Positions 12,131 through 27,820 of a DNA stretch of 64,000 bases are shown piece after piece. The position numbers were made by a program, and so were the translations under genes. Numbering within the stretch: the first letter of the stretch is position 1; each line of letters opens with the position of its first letter. Origin of the DNA: Phytoseiulus persimilis (Eukaryota; Arthropoda; Arachnida; Mesostigmata; Phytoseiidae); contig CM075103.1 in assembly GCA_037576195.1 (NCBI GenBank), positions 3,224,001 through 3,288,000 on the forward strand. Reading direction: 5' to 3'. The notes below the pieces were generated by a model. That model was given only the letters and a program-made list of their open reading frames with translations. It did no database searches and had not been told where the DNA came from.

Positions 12131-12708
12131 ATGGCCACAGCAGTGCATGTGCTCCAGGCATTCACCGAAACCCCCACAGAAATTATTGGGAAACCAGGCG
12201 TGTCGGATCTCATCTTAGAACTACCAAGCCAGATGAGGAAGCTTTGGAGCTAATATGGTCCATCGCCAAACTGTACCCCAGATCCGACGTGCGCTTGGTT
12301 CAGTTGGGGCACGTTTGGATCAGTTTCCGAATCTTCTGTGCGACGTGTGAGCAAACGAGAGACGAACTGGAATCTCTTCGATCAGTAGGCAACGATGGAT
12401 GTTCACATCTTCTGAGATGTTCCGTGACAGGCAGAAGCGTCCGGGTCTGCGAAGGTTCGAAATCATATGATGCGATTCCGACGAAATAAAGTCTGAGGCC
12501 CGCGACCTGCGCGTTTCGTCGACCTCCTTTGCAAAGGTGTGAACCATTTCATGGCCGAGGGATGTGGCGGGCTCGAAGAGCGGGAGAGAGGTCTAGCAGA
12601 CGACAGTCTGAGTGCCAATGGCTGTTTTGACGCGCGCATCCGAAGTCTGAGCTTGAAAGTCATCGCAAACATTCCATTCCACTGTACGGAGCACACCAAC
12701 TAACTGTG
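12131..12708 (+). CDS. Possible small gene of unknown product
   Basis: Plausible coding pieces occur in different frames: a peptide from 12131 beginning MATAVHVLQAFTETP, a middle piece with IKSEARDLRVSS, and a piece from 12551 beginning MAEGCGGLEERERGL that ends at 12706-12708. Amino-acid composition looks protein-like, but I recognise no family and cannot connect the pieces with good splice sites. It lies between the retroelement poly(A) and gamma-tubulin and could be chance. Confidence 0.2.
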
Positions 12709-12773
12709 TCTGCCGTTGCATCCTCGAACACGTTATCAACTCGTCACGATATCAACCAGCAATACTCCGCCAG

Positions 12774-14951
12774 ATGTCACGGCAAATCGTGACTATTCAA
12801 GCTGGCCAATGTGGCAATCAAAGTGAGTGCTGAATCAAGTTCGGTGGCCGTTCGGCCACGAAGTTGTCATGTTTATCCTGGCTCCCGTCTCGTCGTCGTC
12901 ACCGTGCGATGTCGTACGATTGTCACTGAGACCGTTGTATGTTCCAGTCGGATTCGAATTCTGGAAGAAGCTCTGCTTGGAGCATGGGATTTCTCCGCAG
13001 GGTATCGCACTCAACCCAGACGACAGTATCGGTGACTGCAAAGATGTCTTTTTCTATCAGGCTGACGACAATCATTACATCCCACGGTTTGTTAATCTCA
13101 TAGGAGGATGTATACAGTCTGGTGGCACGGAAACAAGAATTGCGCAGCAGGTGCGGTCGTTCCAAATTTCCATCACCATTTTCGGCTTGCCACTCCAACA
13201 GGTCGGTGTTGGTTGACCTCGAACCTCGTGTGATAAACACCATCCTCAACTCAGAATACGAAAGGCTGTACAACCGTGAAAACATATACGTCAGCAAAAC
13301 CGGAGGCGGCGCAGGCAACAATTGGGCCTCGGGCTATTGCCAAGGGCGCCAACTTCGAGATGAGGTAAGATCCCTCGTAGACAAAAGTACGTACCTCGAT
13401 CGAGGAAGTCCACAATCTTCTGGTTGTAAATCCCCTTCTGGAGCTCACAGTCGGAACTCTTTCACCTTGTAGATCTTGGAAATCCTTGAGAGAGAAACTG
13501 AAAATGTCGATTCTTTGGATGCCTTCGTTCTGTGTCATTCAATCGCTGGCGGCACGGGGTCCGGAATGGGCAGCTACCTGATCGAGCAGGTGAAAGATCG
13601 ATTCCCGAAAAAACTCATTCAGGACTTACTCAGTGTTCCCCAACCAAGACGACAGCGCTGACGTCGTAGTTCAGCCTTACAACTCCATGCTGACTCTCAG
13701 ACGCCTTATCGAATTCGCCGATTGTTGCATTGTACTCGACAACACGGCGCTGAACAGAATAGCTTGCGAGAGGTGAGAAACGGAGGGCTGGGAACGAACG
13801 AGAGCGATGACTGTCGTGACAGCGAGGCAATCAAATCGAGGCTCCTTTCAGACTTCACATACAGAATCCGTCTTTTGCGCAAGTGAACACATGGTCTCCA
13901 ACATAATGTCGCTCTCAACTGCCACGATGCGCTTCCCGTCAGCGCTGTACACCGATATAAAATCATTGTTGTTCCCCCTTATACCGCTCCAGAGTTTACA
14001 TTTCCTAATGACAGGTGAGACACTGGTGCCCGTCGCCGTTTTTCCTCGATTTTTCCGTCGCTCGTCGAGGATCGTCGTGAACCTCTTGAGCTCTGAATCC
14101 CATTTCAGGATTCACACCATTGATGATCGACGATCAAGAGCAGGCGGTGCAGCGAACCACTGTTCTGGACGTCATGAGGAGACTCCTACAGCAGAAAAAC
14201 ATGATGGTATCCACAAACTTCAGCGGTAATCAACATTGCTACGTCAACCTGCTGAACATCATTCAGGGCGACGTTGATACTTCCGACGTAAGTCACCAAG
14301 TCACGAGGGTCTGAAGATCTCGAATAACCTCGACGGGAATCGCCGCCGAGCGTTGAAACGATCGTTACTTCCAGCTGCACTCGTCGTTAACACGACTACG
14401 GGACCGTCGTTACGCAGCTTTCATTCCCTGGGCGCCTGCTGGCATCCGAGTCTGCCTATCGAGGAGATCCCCGTATGTGAAAACACCCTTCAGAGTTTCT
14501 GGTCTCATGCTCGCGAATCACACTTCAATCTCATCTCTGTTCTCGAAAACCATGTCGATGTACGATAAACTCATCAAACGGGGAGCTTTCATCGAGCAAT
14601 TCCGGAAAGAGGCGGGCAACGTGGATGTCATGGGAGAGTTCAGCGCCGCAAGAGAGGTTTGTTATTCTACGTTATTCTACGGTAACGATCCGTCTCCAAA
14701 CAAGATGATACTCTCCAATGTCAACATTTAACCCCCGCGCATTATTCGTTTTCCCCAACAGTCTGTCTGTGACGCTATCGAAGATTATTCGGCGGCCACG
14801 AAGAAAGACTTTTATGACTACTACAAGCGAAAAGTGAGATAATCTATTGACATCCTACGAAGCATCTCCGCTGTGAGTTATTCTATGGTGAGTTCGTGAG
14901 CGCTGCAACGTTTTTTTTTTGTCCTTCCAGAGCACGTCCAAGACGACTTGA
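12774..14951 (+). CDS. TUBG1: Gamma-tubulin
   Basis: Nucleates microtubules at centrosomes within the gamma-tubulin complex. Exons: 12774-12822, 12948-13086, 13202-13364, 13473-13772, 13852-14014, 14109-14287, 14375-14656, 14762-14833 and 14931-14951, all GT-AG. Start reads [16 protein letters not shown]. Diagnostic blocks are [42 protein letters not shown], the nucleotide-binding loop [36 protein letters not shown] and [14 protein letters not shown]. Two single-base faults break the frame: an extra G in exon 4 (13622-13623) and a missing base near 13886-13890 in exon 5. Correcting them restores both frame and splice phase. If the last GTGAG donor is not used, translation ends at 14842 (KRKVR) instead of STSKTT. 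Family length is about 450 residues, as here. Confidence 0.97.
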
Positions 14952-14974
14952 TGAGAAGAATGTAAACATCTGTA

Positions 14975-14980
14975 AATAAA
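14975..14980 (+). terminator. Polyadenylation signal of gamma-tubulin
   Basis: AATAAA 23 nt after the predicted stop. Confidence 0.7.
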
Positions 14981-16131
14981 ACCGTGTCTCATGTGATGAT
15001 GGTTGATTTTTCTTCTATTGGCGAGTTCCGCCAAATTTCCCTCGAGAATGTGGCCGATTTCCGAATAACTGTCGTCACTTTGATCAGGAATACGGCTCCA
15101 GTAAGGGGTTTATTGAGCCCAGGATCAAGATGAAGAACAAGCTTGATTCTGTCCCATCGCTCTGCTTCCTGATGGCCGGGTATATTTGGCGTGACGGAAC
15201 GGAATCGCAGAAATCTCTTTCAGTGTAAGACATGTCTGCCGAGGAGAACGAACAGACTCCGAGCAGTCAGCTCGACTGGCAGTGCACGTTGGTTTTCGAA
15301 TCACTGCCAGGCCGGTGAACAGCCATCGCTCTTCGGTGCTCCCGACGCCAGTTTCTAACACTAATGTTTGTCGCGTGGAATTCGGGAGAACGGGCCTATA
15401 TCAGCTTGAGGGGATTCAATAATGGAGATGGAGGGAACTCTCTCGGATCAACACGGTACCATCGTTTATTCGGGTATGTCTCATCCATGCGTTCAGAGGC
15501 AGAGTGAGTAGATTCTTGTTTTGTTGCTAGCGTTTTTTCCTCTAGATCACGAGTTTCGTCCGCAGATTCACGACCCAGTGAACCCACGAGTTGATTCCTT
15601 CTTGGGAGACTAGATGAATTTATTCCGTTGAGTTGTCTTCTCCTCCTGGTTGCTCCATGGCGATTCCAAACTACTGAGCCATGGGAAACTTATCAAGACA
15701 TCGCACCTTGTTGCAACCCGTCCAAGTTGCAAGGATGCCAAAAAAGAATCTTTCCGATTGGGACTTTTCAAAACCGGGTAAATATAAATCCTATGTCGTT
15801 CCGTAGAGAAAACTGAGTACTGCTACCAACGCTTCCCAATAACAGCCAGAGGCGGAGGCTGTTGCTTGATTTTCGAAAAGTTGAGCGGGACGTGAAAAAG
15901 TCGGAGAAGAAGAGATCGATAGAATACCGTTAGTCTAGCGAAGATGATTCGGGAGTTTCCTCTCTATTACGTCGAATCATCATTCGAGTTGAATGGAGTT
16001 TCGTCGGATTTCTTCCTTCACGTTCAAGTGAGTCATCAAAGGGTGAGATCGAACTAGAAAATGTGCTTCAGAAAAGAAGCTCGTCGTATGCCGTCTGATT
16101 GGGGACACGAATTTGATAGCAGAAAACACGT
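14981..16131. other. Convergent 3' spacer between gamma-tubulin and FAM135
   Basis: No gene seen. Both flanking genes end here, and minus-strand AATAAA motifs at 15619-15624 and 15106-15111 could serve FAM135. Small open frames on either strand match nothing I recognise. Confidence 0.45.
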
Positions 16132-22408
<6,277 letters not shown>

Positions 22409-22635
22409 CTAGGAACCTGAAAATAAAAAGTTGATTTGATTCGAGCACTCGACGGACCAATCGGTAATCCCTCTCGAAAGCTCCTATGAAATAGCGGGAC
22501 AATCAACGACATCTCGAATTCACAAAGAAATCACGAAGATGCTCCCGGGACTTCCTAATCAGCTGAGCTGTTCTACGTCGCATCTGCGGATCTGCTACGT
22601 CAACTCGGCTGAACGAAGGCCCACATGTCAATCTA

Positions 22636-23007
22636 ATGGCCGGACGCCACCCTTCGGTACACTTGGCCGCGAGCTCGAAGCGATCCTTTTATTATTCTGC
22701 ACGAGACGGTTCCATTCAACCGAAACACGTCGATGAACTTTGGCCGCGGGAAGAAAAAATCTCATGGGAGCTCGGCCTTCCACCGATAATGTCCCATGCC
22801 ATCATTCTACGGGATTGGATATCTCGGAGAACGCGTATTTCCTCGGCGATGACTCTTCCGCCGGCGTGCACTCAGATTCAAGCCATGTTTTTCAGCTCTT
22901 TCGACGGGAGGATTGTCTTCTCGGATCACAGGCTCCGCGGGGGGCTGAAAACGACGGAACTCAGACCGAGCCAAGCCGTGAGAGATCAGTTCAGTGACGG
23001 TAATTGA
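22636..23007 (+). CDS. Possible gene divergent from FAM135, unknown product
   Basis: Three overlapping frames look partly coding: 22636-23007, 22740-22997 (with LDISENAYFLGDDSSAGVHS) and a short one beginning MNFGRGKKKSHGSSAF near 22734. If one base is wrong near 22785-22800, the last two join into a plausible protein segment with an acidic, serine-rich C-terminus. I recognise no family. Its position 230 bp upstream of the FAM135 start on the opposite strand would fit a divergent gene pair. Confidence 0.25.
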   Translation: MAGRHPSVHLAASSKRSFYYSARDGSIQPKHVDELWPREEKISWELGLPPIMSHAIILRDWISRRTRISSAMTLPPACTQIQAMFFSSFDGRIVFSDHRLRGGLKTTELRPSQAVRDQFSDGN

Positions 23008-23314
23008 ACGCCTCCGTCTGCGTCTGACCCTGAGGTCTGAAGCCACGTACGATCGCTGTGGGGACGGCGGAGTGCCCTCGCTGTTACCGACACATTATAC
23101 GCTAGACAAATAAAGACGGAGTTCGTTCCCCGCGTAAACACCCTGCCAATATGTATCATCGCGTAATGCAAGGCCGTTCAGGAGGCAAGCCGCCACACCC
23201 CTCTGCTCGTTTGTGATCATAAACACCGTCAACAGCTCTTACGCCCAGATTAAGACGAGGAAAACACCTGCCTCGTAACCCCGCCACATACTGCCTCAGG
23301 GACTCCACTGTTAA

Positions 23315-25024
23315 TCACGGCCGTTGCTGAGAAATCGGTCGAACGCTAAGTCCTTTCATCGCAGCGTACTTGTCGTCGTTCAGCGCTAGTTTCTTCGCCC
23401 TCCGTTTATCAGCTCTCCGTTGCATCCGTGGATACCCATCGAGAGAGAAATCGTCAATGGAGTCGCGACGAGGACAACTCAATGGTGGAGCTGCCGCAAC
23501 AGTTGGACCGGTTGATCGTTGAAATGCGCCCGGCGACGACCCGAAGCCTTCCAGAATAGAGCGCGACCTCTGCCTCCATTGTTCGTGGTCCTCTTGTTCG
23601 AGCATCGAGTAATGGCGTCGATTCTTCACATCAGCTCCTCGATCTCCTTGAATTGTTCGCTTCCGAACGCGAGAGGCAGACTCGGGGAGATGTCAGCTTC
23701 AACCTCGAAAAGCGGAGGAATATGTGCAGCTGTTGTGGGAGAACGAGTTGTGGGTTCCCCCGGTTGTCTTCGGAAATTTTGAAGCATCTGATTGATATGC
23801 AGAGCTGATGAGGGTGTCCGCTTTGATATTTCGCAGCCAGTCACGTTTATATCGAGAACTGGGTCATGCCCCCTTATCCGAGAGCGAGCTGCATAGTGCT
23901 GCGAGCCGAAAGCACCATAGGTGTCGTTCGCCCGGAGCTGCGAACGGTAATTGACCGCTCGGAACAAGCTGCCGGCTTCTCGCGGAGAAGAGTGGATCCT
24001 GATGCATTCGGAATGGAAAAGTTTCCTTCCGGAAAGTGTTCCGACGAACACGCGATCGCGGAAGCAGCATTTGTATGTACTTCCACAACGAATGGGTTCC
24101 CCCGACCAGCGGACAGTTCGGATAACGACTGGAACTTATGGAAATCGGTGCTGGTTTGGGGAAGGGGTTCCGCCAGCACAAGTGGGGGCTCGGGAGGTTC
24201 TTGAGTAACTGATTCGATCGAACTCCCCCCACACTCACACCTCACACAAAATACTTCTGCTTTATCTCCCGGTCCTCGCCTCGTTCGTTCCGAAACCCGC
24301 TCCGAAAGATCCCGACCGAGGTCGGTTTTGCGGAAGCGCCTATTTTCAAGATAAGTTCGCAGTGCTGATTCCGAGCGCTGTCAGATTTGTCAGGTGCGTT
24401 CCGAACGGTGGAAAGCTGGCTGTTTGACAGCTCTTCCAACCCTGCAGCCGACTCCGCTCGATGGGCACCACGAGCTCAGCAGAGCCCAACGGCGCTGGCT
24501 GGAGGTTTACTCGCAGTTGGGCATTTGTCGTCTGGAAATATTCTCTTCCAAGCCACTCACCTAGGGCGCTGGAGCGGGCGGTTGAACTAGAAGCACCCTG
24601 TAGCCGCTTTATGGCTTTCTATGAGGCCTACGTCCACGAGCACGCTAGGCGTCTTGTGGAAAACGCTCTCACATTGCACGGCAAGCGGTGTCGCTCCCAA
24701 ACTCGTGTTCATCGCGTGGGAGGGCGATGCATGCTCACTGCCACTCGAGTCTTCATCAATGCATCGCGGGATGTTCGTGTGTGAGACGTTCAGAGCCGGA
24801 GAAGTGAGCAGATCGCTCCTCGATGTCACCGAGTATTTGGCGATTGAGCCGATCGACGGGCTTTCCAAGCGAGAAGCCGACCGAACGAGCTGTGCTGTCA
24901 CCAGTCGAGAACGCTCACTACGAGGTTTCTGGGAACGCCTGTCCCGCCACCAGATCCTCGTACGATCCTCGAGGTGATTCTCGACCACGGCAGGATGTGT
25001 CGGTCTCGAACATGCAGAACTCAA
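23315..25024 (-). CDS. Unrecognised serine-rich protein with a charged coiled segment
   Basis: Consecutive minus-strand frames with protein-like composition: 25024-24587 (NIPRCIDEDSSGSEHASPS), 24439-24242, 24245-23874 (EPPEPPLVLAEPLPQTS), the lower part of 24051-23626 (TPSSALHINQMLQNFRRQ, then SEQFKEIEELM) and 23629-23315 (NRRHYSMLEQEDHEQWRQRS, then RRADKRRAKKLALNDDKYA). They look like exons of one Ser/Pro-rich, mostly disordered protein with a short helical segment and a basic C-terminus, stop at 23315. The step from EIEELM to KNRRHYS crosses a TGA and needs a one-base correction near 23610-23630. I know no family with this order, and splice sites are not resolved. Confidence 0.4.
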
Positions 25025-25027
25025 CGT

Positions 25028-25130
25028 GATGTGCCCACCACTGCGACGACAGCGACGACGACGACCACCACCATGACCACAACCACCACCAGCAGAAGCA
25101 GCAGCACACGCAGAGCGAGCAGCGGAGACG
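25028..25130 (+). repeat. Low-complexity trinucleotide tract
   Basis: Imperfect CGA/ACC/CAC/AGC repeats; read on plus they give runs of Thr and Ser. Probably a decaying trinucleotide tract in the 5' flank of the minus-strand gene. Confidence 0.6.
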
Positions 25131-25922
25131 ACCTGCTGAGGGGAGGGTGCGCAGCAGCAGGCAGGCAGGCAGGCAACCAGCCTGATTCTATGCCCTCCTC
25201 CCTCGATGACGTCAGCTACCCACCTCGTCCATCAAAGCGACGACAGTCCCATCGCGTAGTTATGCGCTCTAAATTTGAGGTGTTCGATCAGAACCCGTGT
25301 CAAGAGCCCCATTGATCCGGCGATCGGCCCATTCCATTGATACGCCGAGGGAAATCAACAACGTGAACTGTCCGAGCAACTCGAGCGTTTGCTCTCGTCT
25401 TGTTGAGACCAAAGGAGACGGCGTTCCCGTTCCACCTGCGGGGCGACTCCTGACGATTAGTTTCCCAATCTGCGTTCCAGACCGCCGGCCGGACTGCAGG
25501 CTTAACTGAATGGGAAACGAGGCGACTCCGAGTTTTTCGGAAATCTTTCCCCCTCTCACAATATTGATCTAGTCTCTGGTGACATTTTCTGTCTCCGAGG
25601 GGGCTCATTAGTTTCGATGCTGTCGCGTTCAAGCTCAACACAACTTTCCTGCTTGGCGTTGCGTGGGAGGATACTCGCGATTAGATGATCGTGGGTTTTC
25701 CAGTCCGGGAACTATTACGGTGGACCGCCGGAACGAGAGATGGGAGCGACACTTGAATGTGCTCACCATCAAAAATAGTTTGCCGAAACCGGTGTCGCCA
25801 AACCTCTGCAAGCACGAGGCTCAGTCATCAGATTTTCGGAAAATCGGGATGCTTCCAACAGCCGCACTCCGAGAAAGGAAAGGAACCAAGAAGCGAGCAT
25901 TCCACCTGGACCGTTCTCCAAC

Positions 25923-26997
25923 ATGAAGCGCGCCTCACATGCACGTCAAACTGTCGGTGAAACGACGAGCGAATCAGCTGTGGGAACTGTCCGAAGCGAA
26001 GTGGAGAGGCTCCCTTTTATCAGAAATATAGTGAACATGTGCCAAGCTCGTTTCGAAAAATTTCGAGGAGGAGCCACACTTCCGAACGAAACACAGCGAA
26101 GGGTTCTCACTGATCCTACACCAAAACCAGCGGCTCCAGCATCGGAGCTGCCACCCAAGGAAACACCTAGCACGCAACCTACGACGTTGAGCCCACTCGT
26201 CGAGTCGGAACGACCATCTGACGGGACCTTAGGTCAGTCTCCGAGTCTTCATCGATTCAAAAGCAGACCACGAGATGTCTTTAGCGCCTGCTGCCACAGG
26301 TTGAAAAACACTCCTACTATCTTGCAGCAGTTCTCATTGGGTCATCTTTCTTCCTAGTGCTGGTGCTCCTCGTCTTCCTGTATTGGATATAGTAAGTCAG
26401 CGAGGTAAACTCTGCGTCAGTCCAACTGATTACTCAGCCTCCGAGCCGACAGAATGCGTGTTCAGGAAGGGTTCTAAATTTCCTCTTGGGTGCTCGCATC
26501 GTTACAGTAGAATCGAGCTGAAAAAGTCAAACGTTCGCTTGCCGACGAGCAGGTTCGTTCTCGCGAGGAGAAAACTCGACAGCTCGTCCGAACAGGTGAG
26601 AACAGTTTGATGACGCGACGAATTCATCGGAGACCAGAGCCAACCACAGAATCATCAGAGTCGGTCGCATCTTTGTCCACAGACTCCGTTCCGCGGTGTG
26701 TTCGGAGCTACGGCCCGCTCTTCGAGGTATGACTCCATACCCCAAGAAATTCCCGAACCGAAAATCTTGTTTGGAGAAACCCTAGTTCAGCAAGATCCGG
26801 ATCAGACAGACCCTCTTGAGCTACCCAGTTGTAGCCAAAGTCGTCTGGCTGAGACACCTCCTTCTCCTCCGCGTAGTTTGACCCGGAAGCGACAGCAACG
26901 CGAGCAGAAAATCCAGGAAAGGAATCTCGTGTTCGAAAAACTCCTGGCGGGAGAAGAAGATTTCGAGATCTTCGTCGTGCACGAAGAAAGGTTCTGA
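25923..26997 (+). CDS. Unrecognised single-pass membrane protein
   Basis: Exon A (25923-26391) starts MKRASHARQTVGET and is Thr/Pro-rich after residue 60. Its 3' end reads VEKHSYYLAAVLIGSSFFLVLVLLVFLYWI in two adjoining pieces (VEKHSYYLAAVLIG and SSFFLVLVLLVFLYWI), a clear hydrophobic membrane segment. The apparent TAG after YWI is part of a GTAAGT donor, so translation continues into exon B (26508-26595: basic YRIELKKSNVR...) and exon C (26683-26997), which is acidic and ends EEDFEIFVVHEERF. Phases match for A to B to C. Within exon A the frame changes between about 26230 and 26300, by an unseen intron or an indel. No signal peptide is evident, so a long N-terminal cytosolic part is likely. 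Function unknown. Confidence 0.5.
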
Positions 26998-27078
26998 GGA
27001 ACTGCGCGAAGAATACGTCCCGGCGATGCTCTCTCCGGAGTCTCTTCGCAGCGACAGGAAGACTAAGATCTTTTTTAC

Positions 27079-27084
27079 AATAAA
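27079..27084 (+). terminator. Polyadenylation signal after the membrane-protein gene
   Basis: AATAAA 82 nt past the stop at 26997, in AT-rich sequence. Supports the plus-strand gene ending here. Confidence 0.55.
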
Positions 27085-27820
27085 TTCATTTTACTAGAGT
27101 TGAATGTTGGATTCCTTGTGCATTTTCATACAGGTTCAGCGAAAGCCTTGTCACCGAGCGCAGTCGTGATTCGCCCGACGAAGATCTAGCGACCAAAGGC
27201 TCGAACTAAAGTGGAAAACTGTTTATTAAATGATCTAAGAGCGAATCCATCTCAGGACGAAGGAGAGTACGCTTGCTCGAATCACCGAAATGTCTTCTGC
27301 TTCCCAGTTCGCTTGTTCTTTGGAATTGGAAAGCCACTGAATGCAACATCGGGTGATGCTCTATATACAATCATACATGATGTACACCGTACAACTATGT
27401 AATCAAATGTGTTTTCATATATATGTGTGCATGCTCCCTTCATGCATGTTTCTCCTCATGTCTCCCTCCCGCGGTACATCGCATTCGCTGTTGCTTGGCG
27501 GTTCGCTTTCGACTTGATGCTTGCTTTGCTGGTAGCTCGCTGGCCCTATTCATTTTCTACTACGAAACGCACTTCGAAAACTCTTCAGTTGTTATGAGAC
27601 CATGTTATATGAGTCCTCTAAAGTGAAACGACGCGATACATTCTAGCGTACTTCATGACAGAATTATAATAATGAAGTTATAGTAAATGATGGATTAACT
27701 AGGGTCTACACCCGGGATGCGTGGGGTCCGGCCCGGGTAAACGTAGTTATTACTCGAGCGCACAAGTAGATATTCTCGAGTGTTGGGCTCCGACGGCGTT
27801 ACGCTTCCTGACCGCCGCGT
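27085..27820. other. Spacer without a supported gene
   Basis: Partly AT-rich, for example 27340-27430 and 27640-27700. Short frames only. It contains the 3' flank of the minus-strand ATG101 gene. Confidence 0.5.
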
